Shown here piece after piece: positions 34,807 through 43,088 of a stretch of DNA of 43,088 bases. Source of the DNA: Cuspidothrix issatschenkoi CHARLIE-1 (GTDB lineage: Bacteria > Cyanobacteriota > Cyanobacteriia > Cyanobacteriales > Nostocaceae). How positions within the stretch are numbered: the first letter of the stretch is position 1; each line of letters starts with the position of its first letter. Under the pieces are notes generated by a model. That model made no database searches. It had not been told where the DNA came from and was given only the letters and a program-made list of their open reading frames with translations. Position numbers and translations under genes: made by a program. The stretch spans positions 1-43,088 of the forward strand of contig NZ_PGEM01000104.1 of assembly GCF_002934005.1 (NCBI RefSeq), read 5' to 3'.

Positions 34807-36411
34807 ATGATAAATTTAGTCTCGGCTAACCTTCCAGAAAACCAGATGATTGCCGCCATTGATATTGGGACAAATTCTTTACACATGGTGGTGGTCAAAA
34901 TTGAAGCTACTTTACCATCATTTAGTATTATTGCTAGGGATAAAGAAACGGTTAGATTAGGCGATCGCAATTTAGTCACAGGCGAATTAAAACCAGAAAT
35001 AATAAATAAAGCGATCGCCTGTTTAGGAAGATTCAAAACCTTTGCCCATAGCTTGGGTGTAGATAGTATTTTCGCTGTTGCTACCAGTGCCGTCCGGGAA
35101 TCTCCCAATGGTAAAGATTTTATTCACCAAGTCGAAACCCAAGTCGGTTTAACCGTAGACCTAATTTCTGGACAAGAAGAAGCCCGCCGCATCTATCTGG
35201 GTGTCTTATCCGGGATGGAATTTAATAACCAACCCCACATCATTATTGATATTGGCGGTGGTTCAACGGAATTGATTTTAGGCGATAGTCACGAACCCCG
35301 CAGTCTTACCAGTACAAAAGTTGGCGCAGTCCGCCTCACCAGCGAATTAGTTAAATCTGACCCCATCAGCGAGAGCGAATTTAAGTATTTACAAGCATAC
35401 ACCAAAGCCATGCTAGAACGTTCTGTAGAAGAAATTCTGGCCAACCTCAAAGGCGATTCTCCCAAATTAATCGGCACATCTGGCACAATAGAAACCATCG
35501 CTACCATCCATGCACGGGAAAAATTAGGTCTTGTTCCTTCCACCCTCAACGGCTATCAATTCAGTTTCCAAGACCTACGAACCTGGGTGAACCGCCTCCG
35601 CAAAATGACCAATGTAGAACGGGCTACGATTCCCGGAATGCCAGAAAAAAGGTCAGAAGTAATACTTTCAGGGGCAGTGATTCTACAGGAAGCCATGGCT
35701 TTGTTAGGGGTAGAATCAGTGAGAGTTTGTGAGCGATCGCTGCGAGAAGGCGTAATAGTAGACTGGATGCTGACCCATGGCTTCATAGATAACCGACTAA
35801 GGTTTCAAAGTTCCATTCGCCAACGCACTGTATTAAAAACTGCTCAACAATACCAGGTTAACGTAGAACATAGCAAACGGGCTGCCGCTTTTGCTCTAAA
35901 TATCTTTGACCAAACCAAAGGCATACTACATCATTGGAGCGCGGATCAACAGCAATTGCTTTGGGCTGCGGCAATTTTACATAACTGTGGTCACTATGTC
36001 AGCCATTCCGCACACCACAAACATTCATACTACCTAATTAGAAATAGTGAATTACTCGGTTATAACGAAACCGAAATCGAAATTATCGCCAATATCGCCC
36101 GCTATCACCGCAAATCTCCTCCTAAGAAAAAGCATGAAAACTATCGGAATTTACTCCACAAAGAACATAGGCAAATGGTAAATCAACTCAGCGCCATTTT
36201 AAGATTAGCTGTTGCTTTAGATAGAAGACAAATCGGAGCAATTTCTCATGTTCAATTTGAATACTTGCCCCATTTTAAAGAGTTAAAAATGTTGATATTT
36301 CCATCCATTATCAATGATGAATGTGAATTGGAAATCTGGAGTTTAGATTACAAAAAAATAGTTTTTGAGGAGGAATTTGGTGTAAAATTAGCGGTAAAAT
36401 TAATGATATGA
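34807..36411 (+). CDS. ppx: Exopolyphosphatase / guanosine pentaphosphate phosphohydrolase with HD-type C-terminus
   Basis: A 534-residue Ppx/GppA protein. The N-terminal ASKHA domain (about 15-310) has the phosphate loop AIDIGTNSLHMVVVK, VATSAVRESPNG, and the second loop IDIGGGSTELILG. The C-terminal ~200 residues form an HD-like helical domain (LHNCGHYVSHSAHHKHSYYLI, then IARYHRK). The protein releases phosphate from polyphosphate chains and/or converts pppGpp to ppGpp, linking phosphate storage to stress signalling. ATG 34807 is used; an internal ATG at residue 14 would start just before the phosphate loop and is also possible. Convergent with aroH. Confidence 0.92.
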   Translation: MINLVSANLPENQMIAAIDIGTNSLHMVVVKIEATLPSFSIIARDKETVRLGDRNLVTGELKPEIINKAIACLGRFKTFAHSLGVDSIFAVATSAVRESPNGKDFIHQVETQVGLTVDLISGQEEARRIYLGVLSGMEFNNQPHIIIDIGGGSTELILGDSHEPRSLTSTKVGAVRLTSELVKSDPISESEFKYLQAYTKAMLERSVEEILANLKGDSPKLIGTSGTIETIATIHAREKLGLVPSTLNGYQFSFQDLRTWVNRLRKMTNVERATIPGMPEKRSEVILSGAVILQEAMALLGVESVRVCERSLREGVIVDWMLTHGFIDNRLRFQSSIRQRTVLKTAQQYQVNVEHSKRAAAFALNIFDQTKGILHHWSADQQQLLWAAAILHNCGHYVSHSAHHKHSYYLIRNSELLGYNETEIEIIANIARYHRKSPPKKKHENYRNLLHKEHRQMVNQLSAILRLAVALDRRQIGAISHVQFEYLPHFKELKMLIFPSIINDECELEIWSLDYKKIVFEEEFGVKLAVKLMI

Positions 36412-36593
36412 ATACAGCAATATAACACTCCTATTTGATTTTTGATAGCTCGCTAAATAAATCAGGATTTATACAGTTTCACTTGAATCATGTGAAAATA
36501 TCCCCACCAATAGCAGCAGGTTGAGCAGCCGCATCACCACTGTAACAGATCATTTGGGACTAACTTGTACACCTGATGACTGACCTGCTGATT

Positions 36594-37007
36594 TTAAACT
36601 TTTGTCTCCACTACGTGGGGTGAAGTGTGCAAAGTTTGGGGTAAACTCCAATCTGGTCGCAGTTTAGCCGCTTGACGTAAATAAATATGGTGAACGGCAG
36701 TAGAACTTGGTAAATAGGCGTGAATTAAAAAACGAATGCAGCGAGGTAAACTGCCTTCGACGTGCATTTGTTGGACATCTAACATAGCAACACTGTCCCA
36801 TAAAGGACGACTGCGGGCGATCGCTGCTGGGAAAATAGCATCTAAATCCTTGGTGACAGAAAAAGTCACACTAATCATATCGTCCGGTTGGAGTTTATTT
36901 CTTTGTTCCAATTCATCTAATAATTCTGTAACTGAATCTCGAATTGCTTCCACACTGTTTTCTGCAACGGTTGTTGCACCACGAATTGCTCGCATTTGCC
37001 ATTCCAC
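36594..37007 (-). CDS. aroH: Chorismate mutase, AroH type
   Basis: About 137 residues of the monofunctional AroH class, which converts chorismate to prephenate in Phe/Tyr synthesis. MRAIRGATTVAENS at the N-terminus carries the active-site arginine. FSVTKDLDAIFPAAIAR, MLDVQQMHVEGSLPRCIRFL and the later arginines complete the family pattern. AAGGAGG lies 9 nt before GTG 37007 but only 3 nt before TTG 37013, so I chose GTG. The length is normal. The gene is convergent with ppx; upstream on the same strand is sppA's STRR-containing spacer, so the relationship with sppA may be operonic. Confidence 0.92.
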   Translation of the reverse strand: MEWQMRAIRGATTVAENSVEAIRDSVTELLDELEQRNKLQPDDMISVTFSVTKDLDAIFPAAIARSRPLWDSVAMLDVQQMHVEGSLPRCIRFLIHAYLPSSTAVHHIYLRQAAKLRPDWSLPQTLHTSPHVVETKV

Positions 37008-37030
37008 TGCCAAAATCCTCCTTTTGTATG

Positions 37031-37104
37031 TGTTAGTTGTTAGTTGTCAGTTGTCAGTTGTCAATTTTGGTTTTTACTACTGACCACTGACCACCGACCA
37101 CCGA
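37031..37104. repeat. Two adjacent STRR tracts between sppA and aroH
   Basis: GTTAGTT/GTCAGTT heptamers at 37031-37062 are followed by TGACCAC/CGACCAC heptamers at 37081-37104. The second set partly complements the first, so the pair could fold into an imperfect hairpin. They fill the spacer up to the sppA stop codon. Confidence 0.65.
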
Positions 37105-37926
37105 CTATGGACGATATAACCACAAAGGTAAACCACTGGTAGACAGTTCAAATTCTAGCCAATCCATCCCTCCAGCAATACCTGATTTAGCTTGACGACT
37201 TCCTGGTAGAAGACGACTTAACAACGGTTTATGTTCTTCTAGCGTATAGCAAACAGTTTTATCCGGATCAAGTCCTACTAATTCCGCTGTCCAACGTCGT
37301 GCATCTTCTTCTGTTCCTAAGCTGTCTACAACACCTAATTCTAAGGCTTGCTGTCCAGTAAAAATCCGTCCATCAGCAAAACTTTTCACCTTCTCCACGG
37401 TGATTGAACGAGCTTGTGCTACAGTTTCCACAAATTGCTGATAGCTATAATCAATCAATTCTTGCAGAATAGTTTGTTCCGGTTCTGTCAGTTCTCTATC
37501 AAAAGCCAATATATCTTTGTAGGGACCTGATTTAATCACTTTAAAGGAAACACCGATTTTTTCTAGCAGTCGTTCTAGGTTATTTCCCCTTAAAATCACA
37601 CCAATACTGCCTGTAATCGTTCCTGGGTTGGCCATAATATGCTCTGCACCCATGCCTATATAAACCCCTCCAGAGGCGGAAATATTGCCAAAACTGGCGA
37701 CAATTTTGATTTTCTGGGCTAATCTTTTCAGGGCGCTATAGATTTCCTGGGAATCTCCCACTGTTCCCCCAGGACTATCAATACGTAGCAGTAAAGCCGG
37801 AAATTTGCTTTCTTCTACGGTTTTTAATGCCTCTAAGACGTGTTTACGAGTTGAACCAGCGATCGCACCGCTAATTTCAATCCGTGCAATTTGTTTACGA
37901 AAGTTGGGCTTAAAAGGCCAAATCAT
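37105..37926 (-). CDS. sppA: Signal peptide peptidase SppA (short form)
   Basis: About 273 residues from ATG 37926; a TTG two codons upstream is less likely. A Clp/crotonase-fold serine protease with a Ser/Lys dyad: the serine of SASGGVYIG (about S85 from this start) and the lysine of KSGPYKDI (about K137). RIDSPGGTVGDSQEIY and PGTITGSIGVI are family hallmarks. SppA degrades cleaved signal peptides. Unlike most bacterial SppA proteins, the N-terminus (MIWPFKPNFRKQIARIEISG) has no membrane helix or signal sequence, so it may be soluble or peripheral; in cyanobacteria SppA also takes part in thylakoid protein turnover. Full catalytic core present. Confidence 0.92.
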   Translation of the reverse strand: MIWPFKPNFRKQIARIEISGAIAGSTRKHVLEALKTVEESKFPALLLRIDSPGGTVGDSQEIYSALKRLAQKIKIVASFGNISASGGVYIGMGAEHIMANPGTITGSIGVILRGNNLERLLEKIGVSFKVIKSGPYKDILAFDRELTEPEQTILQELIDYSYQQFVETVAQARSITVEKVKSFADGRIFTGQQALELGVVDSLGTEEDARRWTAELVGLDPDKTVCYTLEEHKPLLSRLLPGSRQAKSGIAGGMDWLEFELSTSGLPLWLYRP

Positions 37927-37932
37927 GAGCAA

Positions 37933-38471
37933 TCAAATAACTTTTTAATATTCTGAATATTCCTAATATAGAACGCTCAGGGTGCAGCTAACGGGGTTTA
38001 ACTGTAAATCTAATTGGGAATTTGTTCAGGAAGGAGAATTTTCCCATAAACAATTACCGAAAGTTAACAAAGATTTTATATTTTATGTGTAATTCTATTT
38101 GCTATTGTTAAGGAACAAGAAGGAATTATGAAAAAATATATCCTACTGTTCAGGTACATTCATACCAAACCATTGTGTCCTAAGATATCAATACACAAGA
38201 ATTTGGGGAATTAAAGTCATTAAAAAATAGAATCATCTAGCACAAAGCCAATAAATTTGAGCAACAATGAAAATATTTACTTGTATTTGACAATTAGCAC
38301 AATCAAGTTATGGGAGTATGAGCTTTTATAATTTACGAAAATTCATGAAGCTATACAACACCAGATTTACACTACTCAAATCTCACTGAGTGAATTTTCC
38401 TCATATTAGAATTAATTATTTGTCTCGCTATCGTCTAACTGATCAACTCTAGTTTGATTGGCTGCTAACTT
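37933..38471. other. Long AT-rich intergenic region between a small membrane-protein gene and sppA
   Basis: 539 bp with no supported gene. The best small frame is a 24-codon plus-strand ORF starting at the ATG near 38128 (MKKYILLFRYIHTKPLCPK), without clear support. I see no tRNA, riboswitch or strong hairpin. The part nearest 37940 must hold the sppA promoter. Confidence 0.3.
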
Positions 38472-38768
38472 TCAAGAGTCTGTATGCAGAATTTGATAGC
38501 GGTAATAAACATAGATATCAAACAGCGCTCCGACAAAACCACAAGTTAAACCAATGGTCAATAGTCCATTGAGGCAACTACCAGTACCAAAAGTGGCGAG
38601 AAAATGCAGAATTTGCATGGAGACATCGTTAATCATCCCTTGTAGTCCAGGAATGTAACTGAACAGGGATAAAACAAGTAGCATCCCACCAACTAGGAAG
38701 ACAGGGACAAAAAAACTAAAGATGGTGGTCAAGACAAGAGAACGAAGAAAGTTACTAAATATAATCAT
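38472..38768 (-). CDS. Small membrane protein of unknown function
   Basis: 98 residues with ATG start. Two to three hydrophobic segments (about 12-38, 48-62 weakly, 66-87) separated by FSYIPGLQGMINDVS, and a short polar C-terminus (YYRYQILHTDS). The composition is that of an integral membrane protein. I do not recognise the family and assign no function. It stands alone, divergent from the glycosyltransferase gene with ~285 bp between. Confidence 0.6.
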   Translation of the reverse strand: MIIFSNFLRSLVLTTIFSFFVPVFLVGGMLLVLSLFSYIPGLQGMINDVSMQILHFLATFGTGSCLNGLLTIGLTCGFVGALFDIYVYYRYQILHTDS

Positions 38769-39052
38769 TATTAGACCAGAGTAGAGGTTTATGGAGATAT
38801 AGAACAGAACTTATCTGCCACCTTTCTAGAATACTGGCGATCGCCTTTAAATATCCATTTTGTCAAAAATCTTAAGTTTTTATTAAATTATACGGGTAGT
38901 AGTTACCCCAAGTGTATTGGGAATTTTTCAGGTTCAAAATACCTAAAACCTTGATATCATAGGGCTTTGTCTCTCGGTATGCAGTTTGATCGCAGTAACA
39001 ATACTCTAAAACACCAGCTTAATTTTCACAAGACTAGTCGTAAACTAAGTTA

Positions 39053-40345
39053 ATGTTTCCTGCCAAAACATTAAAAAATATGAAGAGTGATTCCACCCAT
39101 CCGCAAAAGATTCTATTTTTACATCCCAATTTTCCCGCCCAATTTCGCCATCTGGCCACCGCTTTAGGACAAAACAGCAATTATCAGGTTGCATTTGGGA
39201 CAAATCGCCAGGAAGGAACAATACCCGGTGTATTTAAAGCTGTTTATCAACCTTCCCGTGACGCGAATCCCCAAACTCACCATTATGTCCGCAATTTGGA
39301 AAAAGCAGTTCTCACAGGACAAGCGGTATATAGAATAGCAGAACAACTCAAAGCACAGGGTTTTGTCCCAGATATAGTTTATGGTCATTCCGGTTGGGGT
39401 CCAACATTATTTATTAAAGAAATTTTTCCCAAAGCCGAAATATTGTGTTTTTTTGAATGGTTTTATCATGCTTGTGGGTCAGATGTGGATTTTGACCCCA
39501 GTGAACCCCTGACTGTAGATGATCAATGTCGGATTCGGATTAAAAATGCCCCTATTTTGATTGATTTATACAGTTGCGATCGCGGACTTGCACCCACTAA
39601 CTGGCAACTACAACAATTTCCGCCAGAATATCGCAGTAAAATTACTGTTTGCCATGATGGCATTAATACTAACTTTTTTCAACCCAATCCAGGAGCTAAA
39701 TTAGTTTTATCCAGAATTAATCTTGACCTTTCCCACATAGAAGAATTAGTAACTTATGTGGGTAGAGGGATGGAACCTTATCGGGGATTTCCCCAATTTA
39801 TGGAAGCCGTTGCTTTAATTCAACAACGACGACCACATACTCATGTTGTAGTAGTGGGAGAAGATAGAGTCGCCTATGGTAAAACTCTCCCCGACGGCAA
39901 AACTTATAAACAGTTGATGTTAGAAAAATTAGATTTAGATTTATCTAGATTACACTTTACCGGAAGGATACCTTATGATGAATATCTGCAAGTATTACAA
40001 GCTTCTTCAGCACACATTTATTTAACCCGTCCCTTTGTTTTATCCTGGTCAATGTTAGAAGCCATGTCTACTGGGTGTTTGGTAATAGCGTCTAATACTT
40101 CACCAGTATTAGAGGTAATTAAAGACGGAAAAAATGGACTTTTAGTAGATTTCTTTTCACCCGAAGAAATAGCCCAAAAAGTAGATACAGCCTTAGATAA
40201 TCCTGGCGATATGATGCCCATTCGTACCAAAGCCCGCAAAACAATTATTCAGAATTATGATTTAGACACTTTGTTACCAAAACATTTAGATTGGTTATTA
40301 GGTAAGAAACCTAGTCTTAAATCTCAAGGCTTTGGTAAGTACTAG
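39053..40345 (+). CDS. Glycosyltransferase, GT4 family (GT-B fold)
   Basis: 430 residues. The N-terminal Rossmann half begins ILFLHPNFPAQFRHLATAL. The C-terminal half has the GT4 signatures: YVGRGMEPYRGFPQFMEA, VVVVGEDRVAYG, LHFTGRIPYDEYLQVL and the donor-binding region SWSMLEAMSTGCLVIASNTSPVLEVI. It transfers a sugar from a nucleotide-sugar to a glycan or lipid; donor and acceptor are unknown. The start could be ATG 39053 or ATG 39080 (nine codons later). The stop codon overlaps a 24-bp perfect palindrome at 40344-40367. No neighbouring polysaccharide genes were seen, so a single-gene role is likely. Confidence 0.87.
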   Translation: MFPAKTLKNMKSDSTHPQKILFLHPNFPAQFRHLATALGQNSNYQVAFGTNRQEGTIPGVFKAVYQPSRDANPQTHHYVRNLEKAVLTGQAVYRIAEQLKAQGFVPDIVYGHSGWGPTLFIKEIFPKAEILCFFEWFYHACGSDVDFDPSEPLTVDDQCRIRIKNAPILIDLYSCDRGLAPTNWQLQQFPPEYRSKITVCHDGINTNFFQPNPGAKLVLSRINLDLSHIEELVTYVGRGMEPYRGFPQFMEAVALIQQRRPHTHVVVVGEDRVAYGKTLPDGKTYKQLMLEKLDLDLSRLHFTGRIPYDEYLQVLQASSAHIYLTRPFVLSWSMLEAMSTGCLVIASNTSPVLEVIKDGKNGLLVDFFSPEEIAQKVDTALDNPGDMMPIRTKARKTIIQNYDLDTLLPKHLDWLLGKKPSLKSQGFGKY

Positions 40346-40367
40346 GGGCGAACGGCCGTTCGCCCCT
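40344..40367. terminator. 24-bp perfect palindrome at the glycosyltransferase stop codon
   Basis: AGGGGCGAACGG plus its exact reverse complement, starting on the second base of the TAG stop codon. It may act as a terminator or transcript-stabilising hairpin. The right half is repeated at 40430-40439 as part of a tandem duplication. Confidence 0.55.
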
Positions 40368-40501
40368 ACAGTCAGAATATTTGTTGATAGTATGAATCTG
40401 CAAAATCCAAAATCTAAAATCTAAAATCTGTTCGCCCCTACAGTCAGAATATTTGTTGATAGTATGAATCTGCAAAATCCAAAATCCAAAATCTAAAATC
40501 G
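40358..40501. repeat. 72-bp tandem duplication of the mlaE leader, including STRR units
   Basis: Copy 1 (40358-40429) and copy 2 (40430-40501) differ at only two positions. Each begins GTTCGCCCCTACAGTCAGAA and ends with CCAAAAT/CTAAAAT heptamers. Copy 2 stops one base before the ATG of the MlaE gene, so the leader of that gene is duplicated. High identity suggests a recent event. Confidence 0.85.
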
Positions 40502-40502
40502 A

Positions 40503-41288
40503 ATGATCAAATCCAGTTTAGGAACATGGAGTCAGCGATTGCTAGCCGCAATACTGTTAGGTGGACAAGTCCTAGTTCATCTACTCAAAGGCAAAATTCA
40601 CCGCCGTAACACCGTAGAACAATTGGCACTAGTGGGGCCAGATTCCCTATTTATTGCCTTATTGACAGCTATATTTGTCGGTGCAGTATTCACCATTCAG
40701 GTAGCAAGGGAATTTATTAACTTTGGTGCGGGCAACCTGGTGGGTGGAGTTTTAGCCGTAGCATTAACAAGAGAACTTACTCCTGTATTAACAGCCGTAA
40801 TTTTAGCGGGAAGAGTCGGTTCAGCTTTTGCCGCCGAAATTGGCACAATGAGAGTTACAGAACAAATAGACGCGCTGTTAATGTTAAAAACAGATCCTAT
40901 TGATTATCTAGTTATTCCCCGACTTTTGGCTTGCCTGATCATGCTGCCGATTTTAACTTTGCTATCCTTAATCACAGGAATGTCTGGCGGATTGGTAATA
41001 GCTACCCATATTTATAACCTTTCCGATACAGTATTTCTTGATTCAGCGCGGAACTTCCTGGATATGTGGGATATTTGCAGCGCCATGATTAAGGCCTGTT
41101 GTTTTGGGGTCTTAATTGCCATTATTGGTTGTAGTTGGGGGTTAACTACTACTGGAGGTGCTAAAGGTGTGGGACAATCAACTACAACTGCCGTTGTCAC
41201 TGCCTTATTGGTGATATTTATTAGTAACTTCTTTCTCTCTTGGTTAATGTTTCAGGGAACAGGTACTGGATTTACACCAGGATTATGA
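40503..41288 (+). CDS. mlaE: MlaE-family ABC transporter permease (Ycf63)
   Basis: 261 residues, about five to six membrane helices. It has the MlaE/Ycf63 signatures: AIFVGAVFTIQVAREFINFGAG, ALTRELTPVLTAVILAGRVGSAFAAEIGTM (written here in pieces of the conserved stretch, residues ~88-117) and VTEQIDALLMLKTDPIDYLVIPR. In Gram-negative bacteria this permease works with an ATPase (MlaF) and an MCE protein (MlaD) to move phospholipids between membranes; plants use the equivalent TGD1 in chloroplast lipid import. The ATPase and MCE genes are not in the window. It is followed at 75 and 73 bp intervals by two cyanobacterial DUF genes, a conserved gene order that suggests a shared role. Confidence 0.9.
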   Translation: MIKSSLGTWSQRLLAAILLGGQVLVHLLKGKIHRRNTVEQLALVGPDSLFIALLTAIFVGAVFTIQVAREFINFGAGNLVGGVLAVALTRELTPVLTAVILAGRVGSAFAAEIGTMRVTEQIDALLMLKTDPIDYLVIPRLLACLIMLPILTLLSLITGMSGGLVIATHIYNLSDTVFLDSARNFLDMWDICSAMIKACCFGVLIAIIGCSWGLTTTGGAKGVGQSTTTAVVTALLVIFISNFFLSWLMFQGTGTGFTPGL

Positions 41289-41363
41289 TTTTACAGGCAG
41301 GAGGCAGGAGGGAAAAGGAAATAGTTAAGAATTAGCAATTTATAGAAGTAGGAGAAAAAGATT

Positions 41364-41753
41364 TTGAATAGTTCATTGACACCTAATACGATATCAACAG
41401 TAGAACTGAAGCCAAGTTACAATATTCCTGTGTTCTTGGTGCTTGGGGCTATTCCTATACTGTTAATACAACCCTGGGTGGGAGGTATATTAGCGGTATT
41501 GGGTTTATTTTTGATGTTGCAAGCTGTAACATTACGGTTTCAATTTACTGCTACAGCTTTTGATCTTTATAGAGGAGAAAAATTAATTCGGCGTTTTCCC
41601 TACCAAGAATGGCAAAATTGGCGGATATTTTGGAATCCTGTTCCCATTTTGTTTTATTTTAAAGAGGTTAACAGTATTCACTTTTTGCCCATTTTATTTG
41701 ACCCCAAAACCTTAAAATCTTGTTTAGAAGAACGTTGTCCACGTATTGATTAG
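41364..41753 (+). CDS. DUF3119 family protein
   Basis: 129 residues with a TTG start supported by AGGAG 9 nt upstream. Two hydrophobic helices near residues 20-55 (IPVFLVLGAIPILLIQPWVGGILAVLGLFLML) are described here by position only; a soluble domain follows with LRFQFTATAFDLYRGEKLIR, RFPYQEWQNWRIFWNPVPIL and FYFKEVNSIHFLPILFD. I recognise it as DUF3119, a cyanobacteria/chloroplast-lineage family of unknown function. It lies between MlaE and a DUF3086 gene with short gaps, probably one operon, and may aid the lipid-transport complex or envelope biology. Confidence 0.8.
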   Translation: MNSSLTPNTISTVELKPSYNIPVFLVLGAIPILLIQPWVGGILAVLGLFLMLQAVTLRFQFTATAFDLYRGEKLIRRFPYQEWQNWRIFWNPVPILFYFKEVNSIHFLPILFDPKTLKSCLEERCPRID

Positions 41754-41826
41754 GATTTTGTAGTTAGTTAATTGTATCTTTTGTAAAAGATATTTTTTCG
41801 AGAATGGAAAATTTATATTGTTGTTT

Positions 41827-43014
41827 ATGAACCCTGAAGAATCTCAAACTCCAGAACCTATAGATGAGTGGTTGGAACAAATAGAAGTTCAACCACCTGA
41901 TGAACTACCACAAACCCCAACAGCAGATTTAGAATTAGTGGCAGAAGTACCGCCAGAAATCGTGACAATTATTGATGCTAGAACAGATTCTACAGATGAT
42001 GAGTCACAACCTACAGAAACACCATCATTAGCATCAGCAGAGGCAAAAATTACTCAGTTGCAGCAACAGGAAGCAGTACTAAAAGCGGAAATTGCTGAGT
42101 TGGAAATTACCTATAAAACTCTTCAAACTCAAGTTACAACGACTCAAACGGCACTTTCCCAAATTGTTCAAGATTCATTATCACAGCTAGAACAACGTAA
42201 GCAAACCCTACAAATTTCTGTAGAACAACTAGAACGTCGTCAAGAAAGAATTCGCAACGAAATGCGGACTACTTTTGCTGGTACATCCCAAGATTTAGCA
42301 ATTCGCATACAGGGTTTTAAAGACTATCTCACCGGCAGTTTACAAGATTTGGCATCAGCCGCAGAACAGTTACAACTGGTACAACCAGCTAAGGAAAAGG
42401 AAACACCAGTCCAAAAAGAAGCTAACCCTGTTAAAGAACAGTCAGAAATGCCCCAACTTGGCCAGCAGCAGTTTCAGGATACTACCAAAAAAATCCGCCG
42501 CTTGCTTGACCAATACCGCAACGAACCAGATTATTATGGATCACCGTGGCAGTTACGCCGCACCTTTGAACCTATTCATGGAGAAAGAATCTCAACTTGG
42601 TTTTTTACCCAAGGTGGTAGGGGTGCTTTGCGGACAATGGGTAGCCGCTTACAAAATATTTTAGTTGCGTCGGCAGGAATTTCGATATTGCATCAATTAT
42701 ATGGCGATCGCGTGCGAACTCTGATTTTAGCCAATACACCAGAACGTTTAGGTGAATGGCGACGGGGTTTACAAGATTGTTTAGGTATTGGTCGCCCTGA
42801 TTTTGGCCCCGATAGAGGCGTTGTATTATTTGAATCCCCCTCCGCTTTAACCCAGAAGGCAGATAGATTAGTTAAAGCTAATCAAATGCCTTTAATTGTG
42901 ATTGATGATTCTGAGGAACAAATCAGTTTAGCTTTGCTACAATTCCCTCTCTGGTTAGCTTTTGCCCCTGATCCAAAAACTATGCGAGATCGGGATTTTG
43001 ATGATGATTTTTAA
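41827..43014 (+). CDS. DUF3086 family protein with a coiled-coil N-terminal half
   Basis: About 395 residues from ATG 41827; a TTG three codons earlier is less likely. The N-terminus is acidic and Pro/Glu-rich. A long coiled coil follows (about 75-175: LQQQEAVLKAEIAELEITYK and similar), then a low-complexity linker. The conserved C-terminal globular domain of ~185 residues begins DTTKKIRRLLDQYRNEPDYY and includes IHGERISTWFFTQGGRGALR. I identify it as DUF3086, restricted largely to cyanobacteria, function unknown. Last gene of the putative mlaE-DUF3119-DUF3086 operon; a terminator-like hairpin follows at 43054-43071. The coiled coil suggests a structural or scaffolding role. Confidence 0.82.
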   Translation: MNPEESQTPEPIDEWLEQIEVQPPDELPQTPTADLELVAEVPPEIVTIIDARTDSTDDESQPTETPSLASAEAKITQLQQQEAVLKAEIAELEITYKTLQTQVTTTQTALSQIVQDSLSQLEQRKQTLQISVEQLERRQERIRNEMRTTFAGTSQDLAIRIQGFKDYLTGSLQDLASAAEQLQLVQPAKEKETPVQKEANPVKEQSEMPQLGQQQFQDTTKKIRRLLDQYRNEPDYYGSPWQLRRTFEPIHGERISTWFFTQGGRGALRTMGSRLQNILVASAGISILHQLYGDRVRTLILANTPERLGEWRRGLQDCLGIGRPDFGPDRGVVLFESPSALTQKADRLVKANQMPLIVIDDSEEQISLALLQFPLWLAFAPDPKTMRDRDFDDDF

Positions 43015-43053
43015 TTAGTTAGTAATCAGTTTATGATTATTTAGCCCCCTAAA

Positions 43054-43071
43054 TCCCCCAAGTTTGGGGGA
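43054..43071 (+). terminator. Hairpin downstream of the DUF3086 gene
   Basis: TCCCCC pairs with GGGGGA around AAGTTT, about 40 bp after the stop codon, followed by a short CTTTG. It is a plausible intrinsic terminator with a weak T-tract. Confidence 0.5.
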
Positions 43072-43088
43072 CTTTGAAATTCTTATTC

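Noticed and set aside
37933-38471. Possible small ORF or structured RNA in the long gap.
   Set aside because: No conserved motif, strong hairpin or ribosome site was visible; only a 24-codon ORF.
1-43088. tRNA or rRNA genes.
   Set aside because: No T-loop-like GTTCRANYC with a matching acceptor stem and no rRNA signature was found in any intergenic region.

Overview
The window comes from a filamentous, very probably heterocyst-forming cyanobacterium (Nostocales, Anabaena/Dolichospermum-like). The evidence is abundant HIP1 octamers (GCGATCGC), heptameric STRR tracts (ATTACCA, CCAAAAT/CTAAAAT and GTCAGTT types), cyanobacteria-specific families (DUF3119, DUF3086, Ycf63/MlaE, a plastoquinone-type UbiA, RNase HI with a long C-terminal tail) and a tandem flavodiiron pair arranged like heterocyst-specific flv3B-flv1B. 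The genus is inference; no rRNA or tRNA gene is visible.

Region 1 (1-7.2 kb) is a worn defence/mobile island. It begins with the tail of an Eco57I-type adenine methylase that is cut off by an array of palindromic REP-like repeats. A REP-associated tyrosine transposase (RAYT) follows, with another copy of the same palindrome after it. Next come a MITE-like inverted repeat, a MNT-type antitoxin whose HepT toxin is truncated at an STRR tract, and a giant DEAD/DEAH helicase-DUF1998 protein of the kind found in DISARM/Druantia-type systems.

Region 2 (7.2-20 kb) is mostly housekeeping: rnhA, a PLP-dependent deaminase, a receiver-kinase hybrid, the haem A genes ctaB-ctaA divergent from the cytochrome c oxidase operon ctaCDE, and alaS. 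CtaB and CtaA make the haem A that CtaD needs.

Region 3 (20-22.9 kb) holds a two-gene type II restriction-modification system with a 4-bp overlap, followed by fossil hicA/hicB toxin-antitoxin remnants and a MITE fragment.

Region 4 (22.9-28.3 kb) carries a sugar symporter, a phosphoribosyltransferase, an AEC permease and a VanY-like peptidase. After these comes a compact minus-strand accessory cassette: a truncated ParA-like ATPase, a ribbon-helix-helix-like protein and a Mrr-type nuclease, with a frameshifted gene remnant behind it. This cassette and the REP/RAYT locus are the best candidates for something not fully described.

Region 5 (28.3-43 kb) is again core genome: flv3B-flv1B, coaX, ubiA, ppx, aroH, sppA, a glycosyltransferase, and a lipid-transport-like cluster of mlaE/ycf63, DUF3119 and DUF3086. 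Dispersed palindromes sit at many gene ends and probably double as terminators. Decayed fragments (methylase, HepT, EAL domain, HicA/HicB, ParA, others) show that accessory genes are repeatedly gained and eroded here.
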